A DNA stretch of 64,000 nucleotides from Streptomyces regalis (GCF_001509475.1 NZ_LLZG01000187.1:1-64000); one strand, 5' to 3'. Numbered from the stretch's first letter, positions 31,812 to 40,801 are shown. Numbers and translations: made by a program. The notes: generated by a model from the sequence alone, not told the origin.

Positions 31812-33428
31812 ATGGCGGCCACTGGATCCGAGAAGCAGGGTGGAAAGGCGTTCTACGTCACCACCCCCATTTATTACGTCAACGACGCTCCTCACCTGGG
31901 CCACGCCTATACGACCGTCGCAGGCGACGTGCTCTCCCGCTGGCACCGTCAGCGCGGCGAGAAGGTGTGGTACCTCACCGGCACGGACGAGCACGGTCAG
32001 AAGATCATGCGCACCGCGAACGCCAACGGGGTGTCTCCGCAGGAGTGGTGCGACAAGCTCGTGGAGGAGGCGTGGAAGCCCCTCTGGGAGCACCTGGAGA
32101 TCGCGAACGACGACTTCATCCGCACCACGCAAAAGCGGCACACCGACCGTGTGCAGGAGTTCGTCCAGGACCTGTACGACAAGAACGAGATCTACAAGAG
32201 CAGCTACGAGGGCCCGTACTGCGTCGGCTGCGAGGAGTACAAGCTCCCCGGTGAGCTGCTCGACGGCGAGGGCGAGTACGCGGGTCAGAAGCTGTGCCCG
32301 ATCCACAAGAAGCCGGTGGAGCTCCTCCAGGAGGAGAACTACTTCTTCAAGCTGAGCGAGTACACCGAGAAGCTGCTCGCCCACTATGAGGCCAACCCGG
32401 ACTTCATCCAGCCCGAGTCCGCGCGCAACGAGGTCGTGAACTTCGTGAAGCAGGGGCTGCAGGATCTCTCCATCTCCCGGTCGACGTTCGACTGGGGCAT
32501 CCCGATCCCGTGGGACGACAAGCACGTCATCTACGTCTGGATCGACGCGCTGCTGAACTACGCCACGGCGGTCGGTTACAACGAGAACCCGGAGAAGTTC
32601 GAGTCGACCTTCCCGGCGGACGTCCACCTCGTCGGCAAGGACATCCTCCGCTTCCACGCGATCATCTGGCCGGCCATGCTGATGGCGAACGGTCTGCCGC
32701 TGCCGGGCAGGATCGCGGCCAACGGCTGGCTGATGGTCGGCGGCGAGAAGATGAGCAAGTCCAACCTGACCGGCATCAAGCCGCAGGACCTGACCTCGCA
32801 CTTCGGCGTGGACGCGTACCGCTGGTACTTCCTGCGCGCGATCGCCTTCGGCCAGGACGGCTCGTTCTCCTGGGAGGACTTCTCCGCCCGCTACACCAGC
32901 GAGCTGGCGAACGACTACGGCAACCTCGCCTCCCGCGTGGCGGCCATGGTCGGCAAGTACTTCGGCGGCGAACTGCCGGCGGCGACGGCCGACGGCGAGG
33001 CCGAGAAGGCGATCCACGACGGCCTGGCCCACGCGGTCGCGCAGGCCGACCGGAAGATCGGCGACGAGCTGGACTTCCAGGGCGGCATCCTGGCGGTCTT
33101 CGACTTCGTCAAGCAGGTCAACGGCTACATCACGGAGCAGGAGCCCTGGAAGGTCGCGAAGGACGCTTCCGCCGAGGGCCAGGCCCGCCTCGCCACCATC
33201 CTCTACACGGCCGCGGAGTCCCTCCGGGCGGTCGCGGTCCTGCTGAACCCGGTCATGCCGGAGACCTCCCAGAAGCTCTGGGACTCCCTGGGCGCCGAGG
33301 TCTCCCTCGGTGCCCTGGCGGACCAGCAGATCCAGGAGGCCGGCGACTGGGGCAGGCTCCCGGCCGGTACGACGGTGACGAAGGGCGCGGTCCTGTTCCC
33401 GCGCCTGGAGGAGAAGCCCACCGCGTAG
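31812..33428 (+). CDS. metG: Methionyl-tRNA synthetase
   Basis: A 538-residue class I aminoacyl-tRNA synthetase that charges tRNA-Met. The HIGH-type motif is HLGH (28-31). A zinc knuckle of the two-cluster type is seen as CVGCEEY and LCPIHKK (about 137-167), and KMSKS is at 313-317. The anticodon-binding helical domain occupies about 370-520 (QVNGYITEQEPWKVAKD). There is no C-terminal tRNA-binding (EMAP-like) extension, so this is the shorter type common in actinobacteria. It is monocistronic, with a very strong terminator 42 bases downstream. Confidence 0.97.
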   Translation: MAATGSEKQGGKAFYVTTPIYYVNDAPHLGHAYTTVAGDVLSRWHRQRGEKVWYLTGTDEHGQKIMRTANANGVSPQEWCDKLVEEAWKPLWEHLEIANDDFIRTTQKRHTDRVQEFVQDLYDKNEIYKSSYEGPYCVGCEEYKLPGELLDGEGEYAGQKLCPIHKKPVELLQEENYFFKLSEYTEKLLAHYEANPDFIQPESARNEVVNFVKQGLQDLSISRSTFDWGIPIPWDDKHVIYVWIDALLNYATAVGYNENPEKFESTFPADVHLVGKDILRFHAIIWPAMLMANGLPLPGRIAANGWLMVGGEKMSKSNLTGIKPQDLTSHFGVDAYRWYFLRAIAFGQDGSFSWEDFSARYTSELANDYGNLASRVAAMVGKYFGGELPAATADGEAEKAIHDGLAHAVAQADRKIGDELDFQGGILAVFDFVKQVNGYITEQEPWKVAKDASAEGQARLATILYTAAESLRAVAVLLNPVMPETSQKLWDSLGAEVSLGALADQQIQEAGDWGRLPAGTTVTKGAVLFPRLEEKPTA

Positions 33429-33470
33429 TACGACCGCGTAGACCGCGTGGTACGACACGCGCACGCACAA

Positions 33471-33504
33471 GGGCCCGGAACCGCACTCGGCTGGTTCCGG
33501 GCCC
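33471..33504 (+). terminator. Strong hairpin terminator after metG
   Basis: A perfect 12-bp stem (GGGCCCGGAACC, 33471-33482, complement at 33493-33504) with a ten-base loop. It also lies 27 bases beyond the convergent DoxX gene end, so it may serve both. Confidence 0.9.
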
Positions 33505-33531
33505 TCGCCATACCCCAACGGCCGTACACCT

Positions 33532-33870
33532 CTACGCGAGAGCGAGCGCGCCGACGACCGGCGCGGCATAGACCAACGGGAACGGAATGTGCGCGTACCA
33601 CCGGGCCCGTGCCACCGTCACCGCCGCCCCGAGGAAGTAGAGCACCAGCCCCACCCCCGCCAGCACCCCGATCACCGGCACGAACAGCCCGACCAGCAGT
33701 CCCACGGCCCCGGCGGCCTTCGCCAGGCCCAGCCAGGTCCACCACGACCGGGGGACTCCGTAGTCGGTGAGCGCCTGCACGATCCACTGGGCGCGCAGGA
33801 GCAGGACGGCGCCGGAGAAACCGGCCATCAGGGCGGCGACGACGGTGACGACGACATGGGCGATCTGCAT
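33532..33870 (-). CDS. DoxX-like small membrane protein
   Basis: A 112-residue protein with four hydrophobic helices (about residues 5-25, 45-63, 66-85, 92-110), matching the DoxX_2-like family. These proteins are thought to handle quinone-linked or oxidative stress functions, but the role is not settled. The ATG at 33870 has GGAGGT seven bases upstream. The longer open frame starts with non-hydrophobic sequence and is rejected. It is monocistronic and convergent with metG. Confidence 0.85.
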   Translation of the reverse strand: MQIAHVVVTVVAALMAGFSGAVLLLRAQWIVQALTDYGVPRSWWTWLGLAKAAGAVGLLVGLFVPVIGVLAGVGLVLYFLGAAVTVARARWYAHIPFPLVYAAPVVGALALA

Positions 33871-34019
33871 GAGGACCTCCTGGTCAGCTGCGGTCGGTAC
33901 CGCACGGCCGGTGCCGCGCGGCGGGTCCACTGCCTCCCTGACGCCGAGCACCGCGGAAGTGTGACGGCAACGGACCAGGAGAGTTCAGGAGAGTTCCTCA
34001 GCCGTACGTCAGCCCGGCG

Positions 34020-35360
34020 TCAGGACAGCACCCCGGCGCCGGTCGTGCCCGCCAGCTCGGTCAGCAAGTTCTTCGCCGACGTCTGACGACCCGCCGTCAG
34101 CGTCGGCTTCCAGTTCACCGTCGTCTTGATCTTCTTCGAGCGCGCGGCGTTGTACGCGGCCACGATGTCGGTCGCCGTGCCGTTGACGAGGTTGCCGCTG
34201 CCGGCGATCGAGCCGGTGCCGTCGCCGCTCAACAGCCCCGCGACCTTGGTGCCGGAGGGCAGCTTCCAGGCGTTGTGCTCGGCGACGACCTGGGCCTTGG
34301 CGCGGGAGTCGATGCTGTACTTCGGGGTGTAGCCGTTGAGCGTGGTCGTGTCGTAGAGGTTGTTGTACAGATGGATCTGGCCGATGCGGGCCAGCGGGGC
34401 GCGCTGGACGATGCCCTTCCACACGTTGTGGTGGATGCTGACCCGCAACTTGCCGGTGCTGTCGCTGTCGCTGCTGCCGATCAGCATGGTCTTGTCGTGG
34501 CAGTCGAAGACGTTGCGCTCGACCGTCACCAGGTCGGAGCCGTTGGTGATGTCGAGGGCGCCGTCGTGGATCTGGTACTTGCGCCCGAAGTACGTCTTCA
34601 GCGACCTGTCGAAGTTCGGGGCGTCGGTGAACGTGTTGTGGTCGGCCCAGACGTTGGTCACGCCGCGCAGGGTGACGGCGTCGTAGTTGGAGTTCCACTC
34701 GCCGGACGAGCCGTCGGTCGGGTCCCACTGGGGGAAGCAGTCCTCGGTCGCGGAGAACGTCAGGTTGCGGACGATGACGTTCCGCACGTTCTGCACCAGA
34801 AGGCTGCCGCCCTTGATGCCGGCTTTCGTGCCCGGGACGCCCACGAGGGTGGTGTTGGCGGGGACCCGGAAGACGATGTTCTTCTTCTGCTTGTCCGCGG
34901 CGGCCTTGCGGGCGTTCTCCTGCGTGCCCGACGGCGCCTTCTTGCCCCACGTGGCCGGGTCGTAGGCCTTGAGGTAGGCGGAGAGCGAGTAGCCGGTGCC
35001 GGAGGCGTAGTCGGCGCAGGTCAGCGCCTTGCCGGCGTCGCTGGTGTTGGCGTCGATGGTGCCCTTGACCTTGATGATGCGGGGCGTGGTGTCGGAGACC
35101 GACCCCAGCGCCTTCACCAGCTGGGCACGGGTGCTGACGGTGAAGGTGTGCGCGGAGTCGGCCTTCGAGCCACCCGTCGTACCGGAGCCGGAGGCCGCCC
35201 AGCCGTCCTTCGCGGGCAGCGACTGGTGGTACAGGTCGACCGCGCGGGCGTTCGCGTTCATCACGAGGACACCGGCACCGATGCCGGCGGCCGCGACGGC
35301 GGCGGTGACGACGACGGTGCGGCGACGGCGGAGGGAGCGGCGGTGGGAAGGGGATGCCAC
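34020..35360 (-). CDS. Secreted pectate lyase (PL1 family)
   Basis: A 446-residue secreted polysaccharide lyase that cleaves pectate by beta-elimination with calcium. A basic N-region (SHRRSLRRRR) and hydrophobic signal (TVVVTAAVAAAGIGAGVLVM) open the protein. The right-handed beta-helix carries the PL1 landmarks NSNYDAVTLRG, VWADHNTFTD, DGALDITNGSDLVTVERNVF and the catalytic-Arg region VQRAPLARIGQIHLYNNLYD. GTG 35360 is chosen for AAGGAC before it; an in-frame ATG at 35438 would add 26 charged residues before the signal. It fits growth on plant tissue together with the Nep1-like and RIP toxins elsewhere in the window. Confidence 0.9.
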   Translation of the reverse strand: MASPSHRRSLRRRRTVVVTAAVAAAGIGAGVLVMNANARAVDLYHQSLPAKDGWAASGSGTTGGSKADSAHTFTVSTRAQLVKALGSVSDTTPRIIKVKGTIDANTSDAGKALTCADYASGTGYSLSAYLKAYDPATWGKKAPSGTQENARKAAADKQKKNIVFRVPANTTLVGVPGTKAGIKGGSLLVQNVRNVIVRNLTFSATEDCFPQWDPTDGSSGEWNSNYDAVTLRGVTNVWADHNTFTDAPNFDRSLKTYFGRKYQIHDGALDITNGSDLVTVERNVFDCHDKTMLIGSSDSDSTGKLRVSIHHNVWKGIVQRAPLARIGQIHLYNNLYDTTTLNGYTPKYSIDSRAKAQVVAEHNAWKLPSGTKVAGLLSGDGTGSIAGSGNLVNGTATDIVAAYNAARSKKIKTTVNWKPTLTAGRQTSAKNLLTELAGTTGAGVLS

Positions 35361-35576
35361 GAATGAGTCCTTATGCGCTTCGGAGATGTGCTTCGGAGCG
35401 GGCCCGCGTGAACGGGGCTGCGACTCATCTGTGGTCATGGAGATCGGAAAGGTTGCCGTGGATTTTTCGGCGGACTGGTGATCAAGTGATGGAAGAACAG
35501 CGGAAATTGGCCCGCTGGCTGGTTTTGAGGGCGCCCCGGCGCCACCATGCCCCCGGCACCTCCGTATGGTTCCGCC

Positions 35577-36053
35577 ATGGCAGTCCCTGAGGTCATCCCG
35601 ATCGCCTACGAGCCGCGCGGCCGTACCGAGGCGATCGGTCTGTATGCGGACGGGCAGTTCCTGGGGTCGGTCACCTACGGCTTCCCCAAGGGCTTCCGCC
35701 TCGACCAAGGCTGGGAAGAGCACAAACGCCTGTACTCGGTCCTGCACACCTTCGACGCCGACGGCCGCTACCGCGACTCGGAGATCTGGTGCGCGGGCAC
35801 CTGGGCCGAGCAGCAACTCGCCCCCCACGGCCCCGACTCGGTCCTCGCCCGCGCCCGCGCCCACCTCGCGACCCGGCTGCGCAGCCTGCCCCGGCGCACC
35901 TACACGGACATCGCGGTCCGCCCCTTCCAACTCACCGTCGACGGCGTGCTGTTCGGGTTGGTGACCGGAGAGGACGACGGTGAGCCCTGGGCCGAGCTCT
36001 ACCCGGACCACCTCGGCTTCGGCGCACCCTGGGACGGTTCGTACGACACCTGA
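35577..36053 (+). CDS. Conserved actinobacterial protein, unknown
   Basis: A 158-residue soluble protein. It has recognisable blocks (EAIGLYADGQFLGSVTYGF, YRDSEIWCAGTWAEQQ, EPWAELYPDHLGFGAPWDG) typical of a conserved streptomycete family, some members of which are annotated after HycA without evidence. No catalytic motif or membrane segment is visible. The ATG at 35577 opens directly with the conserved part. It is divergent from the pectate lyase gene, with about 216 bases between them. Confidence 0.78.
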   Translation: MAVPEVIPIAYEPRGRTEAIGLYADGQFLGSVTYGFPKGFRLDQGWEEHKRLYSVLHTFDADGRYRDSEIWCAGTWAEQQLAPHGPDSVLARARAHLATRLRSLPRRTYTDIAVRPFQLTVDGVLFGLVTGEDDGEPWAELYPDHLGFGAPWDGSYDT

Positions 36054-36138
36054 TCGTTTACGCCTCTATGCCTGGACACCCCCCAGGCGCTATACATTGC
36101 GAAGATCACGCAAGGCCATCAAGTGGGGGGATCCATCC

Positions 36139-36504
36139 ATGGCACTGTTCGGGAACGCGCACACGATCGACCAGGGACAGGCGCAGCAGGACTACGCGCG
36201 TCTGCTGGGCCACGGTGAGCAGGTGCACGCCGCGTACCTGCTGATACGCGACACCATCCTGTTCACCGACCGGCGTCTGATCCTGGTCGACAAGCAGGGC
36301 ATCACCGGCAAGAAGGTGGAGTACCACTCCATCCCCTACCGCAGCATCACGCACTTCGCGGTGGAGACCGCCGGCACCTTCGACCTGGACGCCGAGCTGA
36401 AGATCTGGCTCTCCGGGTCGGCGACACCCATCCAGAAGACGTTCACCAAGGGGGTCGACATCTACGAGGTGCAGGCGATCCTCACGCAGTTCGTGGCCAA
36501 GTAG
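36139..36504 (+). CDS. Bacterial PH-domain protein
   Basis: A 121-residue single-domain protein of the bPH family (DUF1696-like): AYLLIRDTILFTDRRLILVD, then KVEYHSIPYRSITHFAVE and DLDAELKIWLSG. These small PH-like proteins form ring oligomers in structures (family knowledge), but their cellular role is unknown. The ATG at 36139 follows GGGGGGAT. A TATACAT (36091-36097) resembles a -10 element. The gene converges on the DUF4353 lipoprotein, with 32 bases between. Confidence 0.9.
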   Translation: MALFGNAHTIDQGQAQQDYARLLGHGEQVHAAYLLIRDTILFTDRRLILVDKQGITGKKVEYHSIPYRSITHFAVETAGTFDLDAELKIWLSGSATPIQKTFTKGVDIYEVQAILTQFVAK

Positions 36505-36536
36505 CCCGTTCACCCGTTCACGCGTTCGTACGTTCT

Positions 36537-38360
36537 CTACCCTCGTCCGCCCGGTCCTCCGCCGAACCCGCCCTCCGGCGCCTCGCCCGCGGTGACCGTG
36601 ACGATCTGGTCGGCCGAGCCGAGGTCACCGGCCTCGGTGAGGCCGCCGGTGGAGTCACCGGACGCCGATCCGCCGGAGCGGATGCCGTACTCCTCGCCGC
36701 TCTTGATCGCGGAGGACGAGAAGACGACGTTCTGGATGGTCTTCGACGTCACGTAGGTCGCCACGACCTTGCCGTCGGCGTCCACGACGTGGAGGGTCGT
36801 GCCCGCCGGGACGGACGAGTCCAGGGTCGCGGACAGCCAGCCCTGCTCGGACTCGGTGTCCGGGGCGACGACCATGCCCGCGCTGCCGGCCGCGAGCAAC
36901 GTGCCGCCGCTCACGGTGAAACTCCCGTTGACGTCCAGGGCGCCGTTGCCGTTCATCTCCGGACCGTTGACGACGACCGTGCCGCCGGTGATCTCGGCGG
37001 TGCCGTTGGAGTCGAAGCCGTCGCCGGACGCGTTGATGACGAGGGTGCCGCCGGTGACCTTGGCGGTGTAGTCGCCGACCGATTCACCGCCACCGCCGCC
37101 ACCGAAGCCGCCCTGACCGCCCTGGTCGTCGGACGACGCCTCGCTTCCCGACGCGTTGACGCCGTCGTCGCCGGCCGTGACCGTCGTCGAGCCGCCGCTG
37201 ACCAGGATGTCCTTGCCTTCCAGGCCCTCGTTCGACTCCGTGATCTCCAGTGTGCCCGCGCTGATCACCAGGTCGCCCTCGGCATGGACGCCGTCGTCAC
37301 CGGCGGCGGCCTCGACACGCGCGCCGGCCAGGTGGACGGCCCCGTCGCTGTGCAGGGCGTCCGCGGAGGAGTCGACGTCGACCGTGCCGCCCTCCAGGAC
37401 CGTGATCACGCCCGACTTCAGGCCGTGCGCGGAGGAGTCGTCGGAGGCCTCGCTGCCGACGGTGAGCTTGCCGCCGGTGACCACCAGGTCGGTGGCCGCG
37501 TCCACGCCGTCGCCCTTGCCGCTCACCTTCACGGTGCCGCCGCTGACGGCGATGTAACCCCGGTCGGCGTCCTCGGTGTTGTCGGCCTTGAGCCCGTCGC
37601 CGCCCACCGTGACGGTGACCGTGCCACCGCTGACGACCAGGTAGTCCTTGCCCCGGATGCCGTCGTCGGCGGCGTTGACGGCGATGGTGCCGCCCTGGAT
37701 CACCAGGCCGTCGGTGCTCGCGATGCCGTCGTTGCCGTTGCCCTGCACGGTGAGCGAGCCGCTGCCCCCGATCGTCAGGTCGGCGGCGCTGTGCAGGGCG
37801 GCGTTCGCCTCCGCGTCCTCGGCGTACGAGTCGGTGTCGCCGAGCGTGTTCTCGCTGCCGTCGGCGAGGACGACCACGGCCTCGTCCGCGTCGGCGATGT
37901 CGATCGCGGCGCCCTTGGAGTTCGAGATCGAGACGCCGTCGAGGATGAGGGTGACCTTCACATCGGGGGCGTTGACGACGACCTGCCCGTCGTTGAGGCT
38001 GCCGCTGAGCCGGTAGGTCCCCTCGGCCGTGATGGTGACGGTCGACCCGTCGACGGTGACGCCGTCCGCGTCGGCGGACGCGGAGTCGCCGTTCAGCTCA
38101 ATGTCCACGGCGTCGGACGCGTCGACGTCCGTGTCCCCGTCCTCGGCGTGGACGTCCTGGTTGTCGGCGAGGACGGCGGCGGCCTTCAGGGAGCCGTCCA
38201 CGGACGCGGCGGCCGACGACGACGTACTCGACGAACCTGCGGCGGCCGACGAGGAGCTGTCGCCGGACGAGCACCCGGCCAGCACAGCCGTACCGAGCGC
38301 CACCGAGGCGACGGCGGCCATCAGCTTCGTACGAAATCTCTGTACTGCTCTTCTGTTCAC
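36537..38360 (-). CDS. DUF4353 carbohydrate-binding lipoprotein
   Basis: A 607-residue surface lipoprotein. The lipobox LAGC lies at about residue 31 after a short signal, then a Ser-rich linker. The body is a long repeated beta-helix-like array of Gly/Asp/Val units (VVSGGTVTVTVGGDGLKADN, LVVTGGKLTVGSEASDDSSA), typical of DUF4353 proteins, called carbohydrate-binding in other genomes. Its C-terminal tail is Gly-rich (EGGFGGGPGGRG). The GTG start overlaps the stop of the VTC gene (GTGA), so it is translationally coupled as the third gene of the operon. CotH kinase usually takes this place in related operons. Confidence 0.9.
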   Translation of the reverse strand: MNRRAVQRFRTKLMAAVASVALGTAVLAGCSSGDSSSSAAAGSSSTSSSAAASVDGSLKAAAVLADNQDVHAEDGDTDVDASDAVDIELNGDSASADADGVTVDGSTVTITAEGTYRLSGSLNDGQVVVNAPDVKVTLILDGVSISNSKGAAIDIADADEAVVVLADGSENTLGDTDSYAEDAEANAALHSAADLTIGGSGSLTVQGNGNDGIASTDGLVIQGGTIAVNAADDGIRGKDYLVVSGGTVTVTVGGDGLKADNTEDADRGYIAVSGGTVKVSGKGDGVDAATDLVVTGGKLTVGSEASDDSSAHGLKSGVITVLEGGTVDVDSSADALHSDGAVHLAGARVEAAAGDDGVHAEGDLVISAGTLEITESNEGLEGKDILVSGGSTTVTAGDDGVNASGSEASSDDQGGQGGFGGGGGGESVGDYTAKVTGGTLVINASGDGFDSNGTAEITGGTVVVNGPEMNGNGALDVNGSFTVSGGTLLAAGSAGMVVAPDTESEQGWLSATLDSSVPAGTTLHVVDADGKVVATYVTSKTIQNVVFSSSAIKSGEEYGIRSGGSASGDSTGGLTEAGDLGSADQIVTVTAGEAPEGGFGGGPGGRG

Positions 38361-39151
38361 GCGGGGCTCCCGTTCAGTGCGAGTGCGGTCGGAAAGTGGC
38401 GCCGCAAAACGGGCAGCCAACGATGTGCGGGCAGTTCGGAGCGCAGGGCCGCGAGCCCCGTGCCGTACTTGGAGACCGGGCAGGGCCGGTGCTTCAGCGA
38501 CCACAGCAGCCGGTCGGCACCGGACCCGGCCCGCCCCGACTTGGTCTCGACGATGGCCCGGTCAGGGGTGCGCAGTTCGGTCCCGTCGGGAAGAGCCCAG
38601 GTCAGGCCGGTGTCGATAGTCACGCGGCTGTCGCTCGCGGGCAGGAACAGCGTCGTGCGCCGATACGAGGTGACCAGCGAGGGCGAGAACCGGAACCCGT
38701 CGGAGTTGATCCCGGCCTCGGCAAGGAACTGGTCGGCGTACGCCCGCGCCTCAGGTCCGAGCCGCCACTGGCTTCCCTCGTACGGGATGCGCTGCTTGAC
38801 GGTCATACCGCGTGGGCCACGGGTCTTGACCTCGAAGTAGTGGTCGCCGGAGTCGAGGTAGGCGCGGATCCGGAGCTTGAACCGCCGCCGGCGACGGCGC
38901 GCGGCGCCCAGGTACCCGTCGAGCTCAGGCGTGTCGAAGTACACAGACCGGTACCCGAAGCAACGTTCCCGGTCCATCTCCAGCACCTGGACGTCATCCC
39001 CCAACCCGGCGATGAAGTAGGGGAGTTCACTGGCGGGCAGCATGTACTTGCGGTCCAGCCGGGTCAGCAGCGAGGCGCGTTCGACGAGTTCGCCGAGCCC
39101 GATGGGCCGCAGGCCGCCGATCAGAGGGGTGAAGGAGTCGATGGCGGTCAC
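38357..39151 (-). CDS. VTC-domain protein (polyphosphate polymerase-like)
   Basis: A 264-residue protein of the VTC family, related to the eukaryotic polyphosphate polymerase tunnel enzyme. Basic and acidic tunnel residues are conserved: TRLDRKYML near residue 35, RSVYFDT, RRFKLRIRAYLD, YFEVKTRG (the Glu-X-Lys metal/phosphate pair), VTSYRRTTLF, DTGLTW and IVETKSG. The family sits with DUF4956 and CotH or DUF4353 genes in many bacteria. The substrate (polyphosphate or another phosphate polymer) is inferred. Its start overlaps the DUF4956 stop (ATGA) and its stop overlaps the lipoprotein start. Confidence 0.9.
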   Translation of the reverse strand: MTAIDSFTPLIGGLRPIGLGELVERASLLTRLDRKYMLPASELPYFIAGLGDDVQVLEMDRERCFGYRSVYFDTPELDGYLGAARRRRRRFKLRIRAYLDSGDHYFEVKTRGPRGMTVKQRIPYEGSQWRLGPEARAYADQFLAEAGINSDGFRFSPSLVTSYRRTTLFLPASDSRVTIDTGLTWALPDGTELRTPDRAIVETKSGRAGSGADRLLWSLKHRPCPVSKYGTGLAALRSELPAHRWLPVLRRHFPTALALNGSPA

Positions 39152-39750
39152 GCCCGGACTCCCTGCCGCGTGACGGCGGAGCCGGCCTCCTCGGGAGCTC
39201 GCGCGCCCTCGGTCACCACATACCGCACTTCGACCTGAGTGGTGTCGTTGACGAGGTCGATGCCCTTGACCGACAGATTCACCACGCGCCCGCCCAGCAG
39301 CACCTCCAGGTGCGCGCGCAGGGCGTCCTCGTCGGTGTACGCGGAGTCGAGCTTCAGGCTCTTCTGCCGGTACCGGCCGAAGAGGCGGGGGTGGTCGCCG
39401 ACGTACATGGTGAGGACGATCAGCCCCATCAGGGCCATCGTGAGGACGTTCACGCTCGCGGGGAGCCCGGCGAGGAGTCCGAGAGCGAGGGCGGAGAAGT
39501 AGTAGGCGATCTCATGCTGCGCGATCTCGTACGACCGGAGCCGGATGATCGACAGGACCCCGAACAGCCCCATGCCCAGCCCGATCCCCACGGACGCCGA
39601 GGTGAGCGTGATCGCGACGGCGAGGACCCCCATGTTCACACCGAGGAAGGCGGCGATCAGGTCCCGGCGGTGGTGGCGGGGGAAGTAGACGCCGAAGGTG
39701 AGCAGGGAGATGGCGGCGAGGTCGACGGCGACAAGGACCAGCTGATTCAT
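39148..39750 (-). CDS. DUF4956 membrane protein
   Basis: A 200-residue protein with four membrane helices in the first 125 residues (LVLVAVDLAAISLLTFGVYF, then RRDLIAAFLGVNMGVLAVAI, GLGMGLFGVLSIIRLRSYEI, VNVLTMALMGLIVLTMYVG) and a cytoplasmic domain of about 75 residues (DALRAHLEVLLGGRVVNLSVKGID). The segment GLFGVLSIIRLRS is the DUF4956 signature. It is the first gene of the coupled operon with VTC and DUF4353 and is probably the membrane partner of the VTC enzyme. The start has GGGGAG. Confidence 0.92.
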   Translation of the reverse strand: MNQLVLVAVDLAAISLLTFGVYFPRHHRRDLIAAFLGVNMGVLAVAITLTSASVGIGLGMGLFGVLSIIRLRSYEIAQHEIAYYFSALALGLLAGLPASVNVLTMALMGLIVLTMYVGDHPRLFGRYRQKSLKLDSAYTDEDALRAHLEVLLGGRVVNLSVKGIDLVNDTTQVEVRYVVTEGARAPEEAGSAVTRQGVRA

Positions 39751-39955
39751 GGCGGTTACCGCTCCCCGGGTCTGTGGTGACGTGGGCTGTTCGGGCTCAT
39801 GTCCATGACGATCGGGGAGTGGCCTGTGAGAACCCTTTGCGTTCCCTTAACCGGCCTTGAGAAATCCGGGAGGAGAAGGTGAGGTGAACTACACCTGTAC
39901 GGCGGCATGGTGACGCCGCACTGACCCGGATACGACCGCGATAATCGGGGCCACC

Positions 39956-40636
39956 ATGCAACCCCCGCACCGCCACCTGCTGACCGATGTCCTCACCGTC
40001 GGCGCCCGCTACCCACTGGTCCTGGCCGGTGACTGCGCGGTCCGGGCGCATGACCTGACCGCACGGCGTGTGACATCGGTGGAGGCCGCGACCGAGAACC
40101 CCGAGCCCATGGACCAGATCGCGGCCATGGTCCGGCACGGCCTGACGGAACGGGGCTGGCGGGTACGCCCCCTGGAGACGGACCCGCTCTCCGCCCGCCT
40201 CCTCGTCACGGACCCCGACACGGGTGAGGAACGTACGGTCGACCTGTTGAAGGAGACCCTCTGGCGGCCCCCGGTGACGACCGCCCTCGGCCCGGCCCTC
40301 TCCCTGGCGGACCTCATCGGCACGAAGGTCCGCGCCCTGACCGACCGGGGCGCCGCGCGCGACCTCGCCGACGTCTATACGGCCGCGGCCGACTGGAGCT
40401 TCCCCGACCTGGAGGAACTGGGCCGCCGCCACGCCTGGGACGAGCTCGACCTGGCCGACCTGCAGTCCCGCCTGGAGGCCACGGAGCTGTTGGACGACCG
40501 GGAGTTCATGGTGGCCGGGCTGGACGAGGAGTCGGTACCGGTGCTGCGCCGGTGGGCCCGGGCGTGGGCCGACGACATCGCGGAGCGGCTGCTGGAGGAG
40601 GAGGCGCTCAGGCCGCCGGGGGACGGGGATGAGTGA
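39956..40636 (+). CDS. AbiEii-like nucleotidyltransferase, degenerate active site
   Basis: A 226-residue protein resembling the AbiEii/AbiGii nucleotidyltransferase toxins in length and layout (MVRHGLTERGWRVRP, AIGLTDLIG-like ALSLADLIGTKVRALTDRGA, ARDLADVY). The usual nucleotide-binding GG and DxD motif near residues 24-45 are altered: LAGDCAVRAHDLTARRVTSV has GD instead of GG and Ser-Val-Glu instead of Asp-x-Asp. Catalysis is therefore doubtful. No antitoxin gene is adjacent (no AbiEi-like frame on either side). The stop overlaps the convergent DUF397 gene by 29 bases. Confidence 0.75.
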   Translation: MQPPHRHLLTDVLTVGARYPLVLAGDCAVRAHDLTARRVTSVEAATENPEPMDQIAAMVRHGLTERGWRVRPLETDPLSARLLVTDPDTGEERTVDLLKETLWRPPVTTALGPALSLADLIGTKVRALTDRGAARDLADVYTAAADWSFPDLEELGRRHAWDELDLADLQSRLEATELLDDREFMVAGLDEESVPVLRRWARAWADDIAERLLEEEALRPPGDGDE

Positions 40637-40799
40637 CAGGGGCTTGGAGGAGGGCGGCGAGGGCGGTGGGGGTGACGGTGATTATTCGGGTGGGGTCGTC
40701 GCTTTCGCGGAGGAGGAGCGAGGTGTCGTCGTGAGCGAGCTCGACGCAGTTGGCTCCGTCACTACCGCTGGAGAAGGTGGACTTCTGCCACTGGATCAC
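40608..40799 (-). CDS. DUF397 protein
   Basis: A 63-residue DUF397 protein with the normal single domain: WQKSTFSSGSDGANCVELAH, then LLRESDDPTRIITVTPTALA and a Pro-rich tail. The GTG start lies two bases past the stop of the truncated Scr1-type regulator upstream, so it is the surviving half of a regulator-DUF397 pair. Its 3' end overlaps the AbiEii-like gene antiparallel. With the regulator beheaded its function is uncertain. Confidence 0.85.
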   Translation of the reverse strand: MIQWQKSTFSSGSDGANCVELAHDDTSLLLRESDDPTRIITVTPTALAALLQAPVTHPRPPAA

Positions 40800-40801
40800 T
40801 G

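Noticed and set aside
36789..38840. 683-codon plus-strand frame across the DUF4353 and VTC genes
   Set aside because: It spans two real genes antisense and has repeat-derived composition only.
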